Source: Chryseobacterium sp. LJ668 (GTDB taxonomy: Bacteria; Bacteroidota; Bacteroidia; Flavobacteriales; Weeksellaceae). Taken from it: a stretch of DNA of 34,333 nucleotides. The stretch is from NCBI RefSeq assembly GCF_019613955.1, contig NZ_CP080444.1, forward strand, positions 1-34,333. The letters run 5' to 3'. This document shows, piece by piece, positions 17,375 to 26,382 of the stretch (its first letter is position 1; each line of letters opens with the position of its first letter). Both the position numbers and the translations under genes were made by a program. The notes under the pieces are model-generated. The model ran no database searches, had not been told where the DNA came from, and saw nothing but the letters and a program-made list of their open reading frames with translations.

Positions 17375-18649
17375 GTGTCTATTAAATCAAAATTTTTAAA
17401 CTTTTTTAAAATTGTTTTTCCTTCCACTTATTTTGAGTTAGGTGTATTCATTTTCTTTTTATCTGCTTACGGAATTTTGGGTTCCTACATTGCAGTCAAT
17501 TACAGAATAATTTTTGACAGCAGAATTCCTTGGGATGCCTATTTTAGCTTTGATAACAAGGCAATCATTATGACAGGTGGAAGCTTCGAAAGACATCCTC
17601 TTTCCTACTATTTTTTCAACTGGATACGTGAATCTATTTTGTTTTTTACAAAAGGAAAAACAGATGTGAATTTTAGATTAATTTTAGCTGGATTGAGTAA
17701 TTTTATCATCAGTTTGAGCTTGGTTCAGGTCTATAAATATTTAAAAAATATTATACGATTACCTTTATTTCTAAGCTTATTGATTGTTTTCTTTTTCAGT
17801 TTATTTTCTACAAACATTCTTTTATCTTTTACCCCGGAAACCTATACCTACACATTATTTTTGTTGGTTTTATTTAATTATTACACAGCAATTAAATTCA
17901 AAAAAGAAGGAAAAATTGCAGGTTCAGCCTTAGTTCTTGCCGGAGTAACAATTGGCGGATTGACCGTGACAAATATTGTAAAAATTTTCATCCCCATTGT
18001 TTTTGAAAAAGGATTATTTAAAAGCTGGAAAAAATTTGGAAATGCAGTTTTCAGGGTTGTTCTTTCATGTGTGGTTTTTATTCTTTTATACTTAACCCGG
18101 ATCGATTTTAAGTACCAAAACATTCTTTCAAAATCCGGTGAGCAGTATGAAAAATTCTCAAACGTAAAATCTACTCCGATCTGGGATATGATCTATTCCT
18201 ATTTTTTTGGTGGAAATATACTTTTCCCGAGTTTTTTCATCCGTGAAAAACACAATATGAAGGGTTTTTACTTCAAAGCGATCTTTATGGAAGTTTATTC
18301 TTCTGCATTTGCTTACATTTTTATTGGATTAATTTTAGGATTTGTATTGTGGAGCTATTTTAAGAATTTTAAAAATAGACTGGTGCAGATTCTCATGCTG
18401 TCATTTTTGGTGGATATCGTCATTCATTGTGTTTTTCGATTCGGGCTACACACTTCGTACATCTACGGAGGACATTATGTTTTCGTATATCCATTGCTAT
18501 TAGGATGGCTGTTTTCAGCTTATAAATCTTCACCTAAAATACTATCTTTTTTAATGGTAATTACGGGAATCCTGACGGTTTATCTGCTTCTCAACAACTA
18601 TCATCGTATGATTGATTTTTTTGAATTTCTAAACCATTATTACCAATAA
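17375..18649 (+). CDS. Polytopic membrane protein, possible GT-C-like fold (resembles DUF6080 proteins)
   Basis: The product is about 424 residues with a cytoplasmic-looking N-terminus, roughly ten or more hydrophobic segments, and an outward loop after the first helix carrying RIPWDAYFSFDNKAIIMTGG and a conserved-looking SFERHPLSYYFF. The layout, with an acidic residue in the first large loop, recalls integral-membrane GT-C glycosyltransferases. I link it only tentatively with the Bacteroidota family named DUF6080; no reaction can be assigned. The frame is open from a GTG at 17336, but that lies inside the terminator hairpin, so I prefer the GTG at 17375, 16 bp after TATTTTTG. No ATG occurs before 17568. 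The mirror copy has lost one T and is split. Confidence 0.7.
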   Translation: MSIKSKFLNFFKIVFPSTYFELGVFIFFLSAYGILGSYIAVNYRIIFDSRIPWDAYFSFDNKAIIMTGGSFERHPLSYYFFNWIRESILFFTKGKTDVNFRLILAGLSNFIISLSLVQVYKYLKNIIRLPLFLSLLIVFFFSLFSTNILLSFTPETYTYTLFLLVLFNYYTAIKFKKEGKIAGSALVLAGVTIGGLTVTNIVKIFIPIVFEKGLFKSWKKFGNAVFRVVLSCVVFILLYLTRIDFKYQNILSKSGEQYEKFSNVKSTPIWDMIYSYFFGGNILFPSFFIREKHNMKGFYFKAIFMEVYSSAFAYIFIGLILGFVLWSYFKNFKNRLVQILMLSFLVDIVIHCVFRFGLHTSYIYGGHYVFVYPLLLGWLFSAYKSSPKILSFLMVITGILTVYLLLNNYHRMIDFFEFLNHYYQ

Positions 18650-18690
18650 AAGGAGCGCGGAGAAAAATAAATTTTCTCCGCGCTCCTTTT
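18648..18690. terminator. Bidirectional terminator between convergent genes
   Basis: A perfect 19-bp GC-cored stem (arms 18648-18666 and 18672-18690, 5-nt loop ATAAA) has A4 on one side and T4 on the other. It should stop transcription from both directions. It overlaps the stop codon of the membrane protein gene and lies 20 bp from the SPOR gene stop. The mirror is 23957-23999. Confidence 0.92.
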
Positions 18691-18710
18691 ATATTTTATT
18701 TTATGAAAAG

Positions 18711-19241
18711 TTACTTTGCTTCAGCGCAGAAAATTCTATACTGCACCGCAATTGCAGATTTAAAATACTCTCTCACTCTTGAAAGATCTGAAGCAGCGCT
18801 TTGTTTTGTGAAATAGCTTCCCGCCAGAATTTTATAATTAGGTCTTAATGATGCATCGGTTTCTACTTTCAGGTTAGGAAATCTCTTCCTGAAATATGCC
18901 TTCACCTCATTCGCCTCATCATTAGTTTTAACCGTTGTAATCTGGATCTTATATCCTAAAATTCTCGGATTTTTTCTGCATACTTCTGCATTGGTAAGTT
19001 CTCTGTTGGGAACAAAAATCTTTGTCGGTCTTACCGGAGCCTCATAATCTATCACTGAATTGTTAACAGCAACTCTTGAACATTTCTCTTCCAAACTGCT
19101 CATTGCATCATTCACACGCGAATCCATTGTCATCACCAGCTCTGTTCCGGATAAAGTATCTCTCTTTACAACCTGTTGGGCATCAACGGTATAAAAACCA
19201 AAGAAAGAAAGCATTGAAAATATTTTAATGAAATTTCTCAT
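18711..19241 (-). CDS. Exported SPOR-domain protein
   Basis: The 176-residue protein has a signal peptide (about 1-21, ending VDAQ), a linker of about 70 residues, and a C-terminal SPOR-type domain (about 96-171; GYKIQITTVKTNDEANEVK, then YKILAGSYFTKQSAASDL). SPOR domains bind denuded peptidoglycan glycan strands, often at division sites, so a periplasmic cell-wall role is likely. It has its own promoter and ends convergently with the membrane protein gene. No enzyme domain is present. The mirror copy at 23406-23936 is identical in length. Confidence 0.85.
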   Translation of the reverse strand: MRNFIKIFSMLSFFGFYTVDAQQVVKRDTLSGTELVMTMDSRVNDAMSSLEEKCSRVAVNNSVIDYEAPVRPTKIFVPNRELTNAEVCRKNPRILGYKIQITTVKTNDEANEVKAYFRKRFPNLKVETDASLRPNYKILAGSYFTKQSAASDLSRVREYFKSAIAVQYRIFCAEAK

Positions 19242-19256
19242 TTAAACTTGTTTCTG

Positions 19257-19286
19257 CAAATTTAGAATAATTTAAAAATACAGCAA
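19257..19286 (-). promoter_or_regulatory. SPOR gene promoter
   Basis: The minus strand reads TTG (19284-19286), exactly 19 nt, then TAAATTTG (19257-19264), ending 15 bp before the start codon. It matches the prs and ricT promoters closely. The mirror is 23361-23390. Confidence 0.72.
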
Positions 19287-19370
19287 CCATAGTTATTTAG
19301 AATAGTTACAAATTATACGTTAATGACATTTTCCCCTTTGCTTATACCGTTAAATTCCTGTTAAAAATAT

Positions 19371-19378
19371 TATTTTTG
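19371..19378 (+). promoter_or_regulatory. act operon promoter -7 element
   Basis: TATTTTTG fits TAnnTTTG, 46 bp before the actA ATG. No TTG is found at normal spacing. The 183-bp divergent region 19242-19424 holds this and the SPOR gene promoter and nothing else I can support. The mirror is at about 23269-23276. Confidence 0.5.
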
Positions 19379-19424
19379 CGGGATTGATTACAGTTTCAAT
19401 ATTTACTAACATAAGATAATTTAA

Positions 19425-20783
19425 ATGATTAGTTGGAGAAAGCATTATAAAAAAGGGCTGATTGCAATAGGTTTATTGTTGTCAACAAGTGCTTCAATTT
19501 ACGGGCAAGACGGCGATCCTAAAAATGGCGAAAAACTTTTTAAGGCAAATTGTACAGCATGTCACGCTTTAGACAAACAAGTTGTAGGACCGGCACTGAA
19601 GGGTGTGGTAGAAAGACTGAAGTCTGAGCAGGGACTGGATAAAGAGTGGCTTCACAAGTGGATTAAAAACAACAAAGAACTCAGAGCTTCTGGTGACAAG
19701 TATGCTAATGAAGTTTTCGAAAAGTACAACAAGACTGAAATGCAGGTCTTTCCTAATCTTGCAGATAAGGATATTGACGACATCTTGGCATTCACAACCA
19801 ATCCACCTGCACCGGAACCCGCTGCTGACGCTGCCAAACCGGCAACTGATGCTACAACCGCTGATCCTGCAGACAAAACAACAACTAACATCGTAATCAT
19901 TTCGCTTTTAGCAATTGCTGCTTTATTGGTTTGGATCTTGGTAAAACTGAGACAACTGGTAAAATTAGGCCAGTCTGAAGATTTAGCAGGACTTAACGAA
20001 AGCAGGGTAAGATCTTTCAGTGAAATCTATGAAAAATACCACTACATCGGTAAAGGTCTTATAGCTATTTTGGCTATTCTTGCGACTTATGGAGTGTGGA
20101 ACTGGATCATGTGGATTGGTGTTTACAAAGGTTATAAGCCTGATCAACCCATATATTTCTCTCATAAAATTCACGCTGGAGAAAATAAAATCGACTGTCA
20201 ATTGTGTCACTCAAGTGCTAAATACGGTAAAGTTTCCGAAATTCCTTCTATGAATGTTTGTATGAACTGTCACAGAACAATTTCTGAGTACAACGGTAAA
20301 TATCTTGAGCCAGGAAAAGACAAAGCATTCTATGACGGGGAAATCAAAAAGATTTACGAACATACCGGCTGGGATGCAGAGAAACAGCAATACACCGGTA
20401 AAAATACTTCCCCAGTAGAATGGACGAGAATTCACAATATGCCGGATTTCGTTTACTTCAACCACTCTCAACACGTTGTAGCAGGGGAACAAGCGATCAT
20501 CAATTCATTTAACAAGAAAAATCCTGACAACAAGATTGATGTTGTATGTAAAGCATGTCACGGAAAAATTGATACAATGAATGTGGTACAAATGGCCAAT
20601 GACTTTACGATGGGATGGTGTATCGAATGTCACAGAACGACTGAAGTTGATATGAACAACGGTTATAATAAAGAATACTTCAAAAATCTACACGAAAAGC
20701 TTAAAAAGCAATATCCTAAAGATGGCGGTAAGATTACTGTAGATGCAATTGGAGGTCTTGAGTGTGGTAAATGTCATTATTAA
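19425..20783 (+). CDS. actA: Alternative complex III subunit ActA-like multiheme cytochrome c
   Basis: The 452-residue protein has six CXXCH heme sites. Site 1 (Cys43-His47) lies in an N-terminal monoheme cytochrome c domain with Met106 as a possible axial ligand. Then come an Ala/Pro/Thr-rich linker (about 128-150), a transmembrane helix (155-173), and a second hydrophobic segment (211-232). A pentaheme domain of cytochrome c7/c3 type follows, with sites at 258, 279, 375, 399 and 447. ActA passes electrons from the quinol:electron acceptor oxidoreductase (ACIII) toward the terminal oxidase on the periplasmic side. actB follows after 25 bp, which supports the assignment. In described complexes the single heme is on a separate ActE; here one polypeptide carries all six sites. 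Both copies are open. Confidence 0.9.
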   Translation: MISWRKHYKKGLIAIGLLLSTSASIYGQDGDPKNGEKLFKANCTACHALDKQVVGPALKGVVERLKSEQGLDKEWLHKWIKNNKELRASGDKYANEVFEKYNKTEMQVFPNLADKDIDDILAFTTNPPAPEPAADAAKPATDATTADPADKTTTNIVIISLLAIAALLVWILVKLRQLVKLGQSEDLAGLNESRVRSFSEIYEKYHYIGKGLIAILAILATYGVWNWIMWIGVYKGYKPDQPIYFSHKIHAGENKIDCQLCHSSAKYGKVSEIPSMNVCMNCHRTISEYNGKYLEPGKDKAFYDGEIKKIYEHTGWDAEKQQYTGKNTSPVEWTRIHNMPDFVYFNHSQHVVAGEQAIINSFNKKNPDNKIDVVCKACHGKIDTMNVVQMANDFTMGWCIECHRTTEVDMNNGYNKEYFKNLHEKLKKQYPKDGGKITVDAIGGLECGKCHY

Positions 20784-20808
20784 TAACTAAAAAATTAGAA
20801 GTATAAAA

Positions 20809-21335
20809 ATGGCTTCAAACAAAATACAATTTAGAAGTATTCACGAACTTAAAGACCCTGCCCTAAACGGCAAGTTGGCTCTTAAAGAGTTCCAAGAAGA
20901 AATTCCGGTAGAAGATTTCTTAGGAGATGCTGAGAAAAGTGACGCTAGTACAACAAGAAGAGATTTCTTGAAGTTATTGGGTTTCTCTACTGCGGCAGTT
21001 ACTCTAGCAGCTTGTGAGGCTCCGGTAATCAAAACAATTCCTTATGTGGTAAAGCCGCATGATATTATTCCGGGAGTTCCTAATTATTACGCTTCAACAT
21101 ATTTTGACGGTTTCGATTTCGCAAGCGTTTTGGTAAAAACCAGAGAAGGAAGACCTATCAAAATTGAACCGAATCCTGCAGCCGGTGATTTAGGTAAAAC
21201 GAACGCAAGAGCTCAGGCAAGCGTACTTTCTCTTTATGACAACGATAAAGTAAAACAGCCTAAGCTTGACGGTAAAGACGAAACTTTCGATAAGGTAGAT
21301 GATTTTCGTTATAATTATACTTCATTTAGCCTTTG
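20809..21335 (+). CDS. actB: Alternative complex III subunit ActB, N-terminal fragment cut by the fold
   Basis: Only about 168 codons are present, ending where palindrome 2 folds. Full ActB proteins are about 1000 residues, with molybdopterin-oxidoreductase-like and Fe-S parts. The fragment has a twin-arginine-like signal (STTRRDFLKLLGFSTAAVTLA) ending in a cysteine (LAAC, about 68) and then the start of the oxidoreductase-like domain (PHDIIPGVPNYYAS, TREGRPIKIEPNP). An extra T in the T run at 21303-21306 shifts the last codons. The truncation comes from the window's structure, not from gene decay. Confidence 0.88.
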
Positions 21336-21341
21336 ATAACG
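21307..21341. other. Fold point of palindrome 2 inside actB: 23-nt loop
   Basis: The arms end in CGTTAT (21307-21312) and ATAACG (21336-21341) with a 23-nt unpaired loop, 21313-21335. Read on the minus strand, the ActB frame continues from ...DDF through VIKG into the loop before a stop. Read on the plus strand, the frame is already shifted by one extra T in 21303-21306. The loop therefore looks more like native actB continuation in the minus-strand reading (inference). No long known adapter sequence is recognisable in the 23 nt. Confidence 0.8.
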
Positions 21342-21838
21342 AAATCATCTACCTTATCGAAAGTTTCGTCTTTACCGTCAAGCTTAGGCTGTTTTACTTT
21401 ATCGTTGTCATAAAGAGAAAGTACGCTTGCCTGAGCTCTTGCGTTCGTTTTACCTAAATCACCGGCTGCAGGATTCGGTTCAATTTTGATAGGTCTTCCT
21501 TCTCTGGTTTTTACCAAAACGCTTGCGAAATCGAAACCGTCAAAATATGTTGAAGCGTAATAATTAGGAACTCCCGGAATAATATCATGCGGCTTTACCA
21601 CATAAGGAATTGTTTTGATTACCGGAGCCTCACAAGCTGCTAGAGTAACTGCCGCAGTAGAGAAACCCAATAACTTCAAGAAATCTCTTCTTGTTGTACT
21701 AGCGTCACTTTTCTCAGCATCTCCTAAGAAATCTTCTACCGGAATTTCTTCTTGGAACTCTTTAAGAGCCAACTTGCCGTTTAGGGCAGGGTCTTTAAGT
21801 TCGTGAATACTTCTAAATTGTATTTTGTTTGAAGCCAT
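21326..21838 (-). CDS. actB: ActB N-terminal fragment, mirror copy
   Basis: This mirrors 20809-21335 without the extra T, so the frame runs ...DKVDDFVIKG before a stop that arises at the fold (21326-21328). It is the better version of the fragment. The stop is created in or next to the 23-nt loop and should not be taken as the true end of the protein. Confidence 0.88.
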   Translation of the reverse strand: MASNKIQFRSIHELKDPALNGKLALKEFQEEIPVEDFLGDAEKSDASTTRRDFLKLLGFSTAAVTLAACEAPVIKTIPYVVKPHDIIPGVPNYYASTYFDGFDFASVLVKTREGRPIKIEPNPAAGDLGKTNARAQASVLSLYDNDKVKQPKLDGKDETFDKVDDFVIKG

Positions 21839-21863
21839 TTTTATACTTCTAATTTTTTAGTTA

Positions 21864-23222
21864 TTAATAATGACATTTACCACACTCAAGACCTCCAATT
21901 GCATCTACAGTAATCTTACCGCCATCTTTAGGATATTGCTTTTTAAGCTTTTCGTGTAGATTTTTGAAGTATTCTTTATTATAACCGTTGTTCATATCAA
22001 CTTCAGTCGTTCTGTGACATTCGATACACCATCCCATCGTAAAGTCATTGGCCATTTGTACCACATTCATTGTATCAATTTTTCCGTGACATGCTTTACA
22101 TACAACATCAATCTTGTTGTCAGGATTTTTCTTGTTAAATGAATTGATGATCGCTTGTTCCCCTGCTACAACGTGTTGAGAGTGGTTGAAGTAAACGAAA
22201 TCCGGCATATTGTGAATTCTCGTCCATTCTACTGGGGAAGTATTTTTACCGGTGTATTGCTGTTTCTCTGCATCCCAGCCGGTATGTTCGTAAATCTTTT
22301 TGATTTCCCCGTCATAGAATGCTTTGTCTTTTCCTGGCTCAAGATATTTACCGTTGTACTCAGAAATTGTTCTGTGACAGTTCATACAAACATTCATAGA
22401 AGGAATTTCGGAAACTTTACCGTATTTAGCACTTGAGTGACACAATTGACAGTCGATTTTATTTTCTCCAGCGTGAATTTTATGAGAGAAATATATGGGT
22501 TGATCAGGCTTATAACCTTTGTAAACACCAATCCACATGATCCAGTTCCACACTCCATAAGTCGCAAGAATAGCCAAAATAGCTATAAGACCTTTACCGA
22601 TGTAGTGGTATTTTTCATAGATTTCACTGAAAGATCTTACCCTGCTTTCGTTAAGTCCTGCTAAATCTTCAGACTGGCCTAATTTTACCAGTTGTCTCAG
22701 TTTTACCAAGATCCAAACCAATAAAGCAGCAATTGCTAAAAGCGAAATGATTACGATGTTAGTTGTTGTTTTGTCTGCAGGATCAGCGGTTGTAGCATCA
22801 GTTGCCGGTTTGGCAGCGTCAGCAGCGGGTTCCGGTGCAGGTGGATTGGTTGTGAATGCCAAGATGTCGTCAATATCCTTATCTGCAAGATTAGGAAAGA
22901 CCTGCATTTCAGTCTTGTTGTACTTTTCGAAAACTTCATTAGCATACTTGTCACCAGAAGCTCTGAGTTCTTTGTTGTTTTTAATCCACTTGTGAAGCCA
23001 CTCTTTATCCAGTCCCTGCTCAGACTTCAGTCTTTCTACCACACCCTTCAGTGCCGGTCCTACAACTTGTTTGTCTAAAGCGTGACATGCTGTACAATTT
23101 GCCTTAAAAAGTTTTTCGCCATTTTTAGGATCGCCGTCTTGCCCGTAAATTGAAGCACTTGTTGACAACAATAAACCTATTGCAATCAGCCCTTTTTTAT
23201 AATGCTTTCTCCAACTAATCAT
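21864..23222 (-). CDS. actA: ActA-like hexaheme cytochrome c, mirror copy
   Basis: This is a full second copy of 19425-20783 with the same 452 residues and all six CXXCH sites. No difference in translation was seen. Confidence 0.9.
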   Translation of the reverse strand: MISWRKHYKKGLIAIGLLLSTSASIYGQDGDPKNGEKLFKANCTACHALDKQVVGPALKGVVERLKSEQGLDKEWLHKWIKNNKELRASGDKYANEVFEKYNKTEMQVFPNLADKDIDDILAFTTNPPAPEPAADAAKPATDATTADPADKTTTNIVIISLLAIAALLVWILVKLRQLVKLGQSEDLAGLNESRVRSFSEIYEKYHYIGKGLIAILAILATYGVWNWIMWIGVYKGYKPDQPIYFSHKIHAGENKIDCQLCHSSAKYGKVSEIPSMNVCMNCHRTISEYNGKYLEPGKDKAFYDGEIKKIYEHTGWDAEKQQYTGKNTSPVEWTRIHNMPDFVYFNHSQHVVAGEQAIINSFNKKNPDNKIDVVCKACHGKIDTMNVVQMANDFTMGWCIECHRTTEVDMNNGYNKEYFKNLHEKLKKQYPKDGGKITVDAIGGLECGKCHY

Positions 23223-23405
23223 TTAAATTATCTTATGTTAGTAAATATTGAAACTGTAATCAATCCCGCAAAAATAATATTTTTAACAGGAATTTAACGG
23301 TATAAGCAAAGGGGAAAATGTCATTAACGTATAATTTGTAACTATTCTAAATAACTATGGTTGCTGTATTTTTAAATTATTCTAAATTTGCAGAAACAAG
23401 TTTAA

Positions 23406-23936
23406 ATGAGAAATTTCATTAAAATATTTTCAATGCTTTCTTTCTTTGGTTTTTATACCGTTGATGCCCAACAGGTTGTAAAGAGAGATACTTTATCCGG
23501 AACAGAGCTGGTGATGACAATGGATTCGCGTGTGAATGATGCAATGAGCAGTTTGGAAGAGAAATGTTCAAGAGTTGCTGTTAACAATTCAGTGATAGAT
23601 TATGAGGCTCCGGTAAGACCGACAAAGATTTTTGTTCCCAACAGAGAACTTACCAATGCAGAAGTATGCAGAAAAAATCCGAGAATTTTAGGATATAAGA
23701 TCCAGATTACAACGGTTAAAACTAATGATGAGGCGAATGAGGTGAAGGCATATTTCAGGAAGAGATTTCCTAACCTGAAAGTAGAAACCGATGCATCATT
23801 AAGACCTAATTATAAAATTCTGGCGGGAAGCTATTTCACAAAACAAAGCGCTGCTTCAGATCTTTCAAGAGTGAGAGAGTATTTTAAATCTGCAATTGCG
23901 GTGCAGTATAGAATTTTCTGCGCTGAAGCAAAGTAA
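23406..23936 (+). CDS. Exported SPOR-domain protein, mirror copy
   Basis: This is a full second copy of 18711-19241 with the same 176 residues. Its promoter (TTG-N19-TAAATTTG) is at 23361-23390 on the plus strand. Confidence 0.85.
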   Translation: MRNFIKIFSMLSFFGFYTVDAQQVVKRDTLSGTELVMTMDSRVNDAMSSLEEKCSRVAVNNSVIDYEAPVRPTKIFVPNRELTNAEVCRKNPRILGYKIQITTVKTNDEANEVKAYFRKRFPNLKVETDASLRPNYKILAGSYFTKQSAASDLSRVREYFKSAIAVQYRIFCAEAK

Positions 23937-23997
23937 CTTTTCATAAAATAAAATATAAAAGGAGCGCGGAGAAAATTTATTTTTCTCCGCGCTCCTT

Positions 23998-25271
23998 TTA
24001 TTGGTAATAATGGTTTAGAAATTCAAAAAAATCAATCATACGATGATAGTTGTTGAGAAGCAGATAAACCGTCAGGATTCCCGTAATTACCATTAAAAAA
24101 GATAGTATTTTAGGTGAAGATTTATAAGCTGAAAACAGCCATCCTAATAGCAATGGATATACGAAAACATAATGTCCTCCGTAGATGTACGAAGTGTGTA
24201 GCCCGAATCGAAAAACACAATGAATGACGATATCCACCAAAAATGACAGCATGAGAATCTGCACCAGTCTATTTTTAAAATTCTTAAAATAGCTCCACAA
24301 TACAAATCCTAAAATTAATCCAATAAAAATGTAAGCAAATGCAGAAGAATAAACTTCCATAAAGATCGCTTTGAAGTAAAAACCCTTCATATTGTGTTTT
24401 TCACGGATGAAAAAACTCGGGAAAAGTATATTTCCACCAAAAAAATAGGAATAGATCATATCCCAGATCGGAGTAGATTTTACGTTTGAGAATTTTTCAT
24501 ACTGCTCACCGGATTTTGAAAGAATGTTTTGGTACTTAAAATCGATCCGGGTTAAGTATAAAAGAATAAAAACCACACATGAAAGAACAACCCTGAAAAC
24601 TGCATTTCCAAATTTTTTCCAGCTTTTAAATAATCCTTTTTCAAAAACAATGGGGATGAAAATTTTTACAATATTTGTCACGGTCAATCCGCCAATTGTT
24701 ACTCCGGCAAGAACTAAGGCTGAACCTGCAATTTTTCCTTCTTTTTTGAATTTAATTGCTGTGTAATAATTAAATAAAACCAACAAAAATAATGTGTAGG
24801 TATAGGTTTCCGGGGTAAAAGATAAAAGAATGTTTGTAGAAAATAAACTGAAAAAGAAAACAATCAATAAGCTTAGAAATAAGGTAATCGTATAATATTT
24901 TTTAAATATTTATAGACCTGAACCAAGCTCAAACTGATGATAAAATTACTCAATCCAGCTAAAATTAATCTAAAATTCACATCTGTTTTTCCTTTTGTAA
25001 AAAACAAAATAGATTCACGTATCCAGTTGAAAAAATAGTAGGAAAGAGGATGTCTTTCGAAGCTTCCACCTGTCATAATGATTGCCTTGTTATCAAAGCT
25101 AAAATAGGCATCCCAAGGAATTCTGCTGTCAAAAATTATTCTGTAATTGACTGCAATGTAGGAACCCAAAATTCCGTAAGCAGATAAAAAGAAAATGAAT
25201 ACACCTAACTCAAAATAAGTGGAAGGAAAAACAATTTTAAAAAAGTTTAAAAATTTTGATTTAATAGACAC
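23998..25271 (-). CDS. Polytopic membrane protein, frameshifted mirror copy
   Basis: This is the second copy of 17375-18649. One T is missing near 24885 (minus strand reads ACCTTATTTC against ACCTTTATTTC in the other copy). The first 130 or so codons and the last 289 are therefore in different frames. The plus-strand copy is the intact one. Confidence 0.72.
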
Positions 25272-25350
25272 GGTTGTAATTTTTTGCAAAAATAAAATAA
25301 AAAAACTCACCGTTTAGGGTGAGTTTTGATGTATTGTTAAAATAATTAAA

Positions 25351-26298
25351 TTAATCTTTAATCACTTTTTCAGTTTTTGTGCTTCCGTCAGCAAATTCAA
25401 CTTTTAACAAATACGTTCCTTTTGTGAAAGAACCGATATTTACTTTTTGCGAATCAGTCTGTAATAACACTTTACCAGAAAGGTCAAATACTGTAGAAGA
25501 TTTTATTTTCTTATCAGTTTTGATATTGATTTCTCCTTTTGTTGGGTTAGGGTAGATGCTGCTCGTTTTTGATTTTGAAACTTCGTCTGTTGAAAGTGTT
25601 CCTGTAGTAACTTTTACATCATCAACCATAAACATGTATTTATCAGAAGACATGTATTGTATTCCAATTCTTATAGTCTGTCCTGAATATGCATTTAACG
25701 ATTGGGTAGCTTGCTGCCAAGTAAATGGTGCCGTTAAAGCTGCTGCTCCGGAAATAATTGTAAAATTCGCAGCACTTGTTGGAGTACCGCTACCAACATA
25801 AACACCTATCTTGTAACTTTCAACAAACGCTGGTGATAATGCTTTTACCCACAAAGTTAAAATATTATTGCTTGCTCCTAAAGTGATAGCAGGAGAAATT
25901 AACCAGTCATTATTAGAAGTTACTCCAGCTGCAGGAACTCCTGCCCAAGATACTGCTGTCTTTTGCCCAGTATGAGCCGAGAAGTTTCTTACCTCTTCAT
26001 CGGTAGCTGTAGCTGTAGCATTATTAGTTGCATTACTAGCCGAAAGATTGAAAATTTGAAAAGCCATTGGTTGACCCGCATTCGCCCAACCAGCTGTCCA
26101 AGAGGGTATTGTTGAGCCACCAACTACAGGTCCCCCTCCAGTATATGTATTTAGTAAATCAAGATCCAAAGTTTGCCATCCACCAAATCCTGTGATTGCA
26201 AAATTTGTATAAGATTCAAAACTTTCATCCAATAAAGTTTGAGAATATGCAGATACACTTATTGTTAGTGCAAGTGCAGACAGTAGAAGTTTTTTCAT
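25351..26298 (-). CDS. Secreted T9SS protein, mirror copy
   Basis: This is a full second copy of 16348-17295 with the same 315 residues, from the signal peptide to the T9SS sorting domain. Confidence 0.85.
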   Translation of the reverse strand: MKKLLLSALALTISVSAYSQTLLDESFESYTNFAITGFGGWQTLDLDLLNTYTGGGPVVGGSTIPSWTAGWANAGQPMAFQIFNLSASNATNNATATATDEEVRNFSAHTGQKTAVSWAGVPAAGVTSNNDWLISPAITLGASNNILTLWVKALSPAFVESYKIGVYVGSGTPTSAANFTIISGAAALTAPFTWQQATQSLNAYSGQTIRIGIQYMSSDKYMFMVDDVKVTTGTLSTDEVSKSKTSSIYPNPTKGEINIKTDKKIKSSTVFDLSGKVLLQTDSQKVNIGSFTKGTYLLKVEFADGSTKTEKVIKD

Positions 26299-26382
26299 AA
26301 AAAAATTTTTATAAAATTAGTAATAAAATAGTATCGGGGACAAATTATTGTGTTAAATTTTAATTTTGTTTAATGTTTCTAC

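Noticed and set aside
19652..20492. Several 75-93 codon frames antisense to actA
   Set aside because: They lie wholly inside the multiheme cytochrome gene, have no promoter or recognisable domain, and recur in the mirror copy only because the sequence is duplicated.
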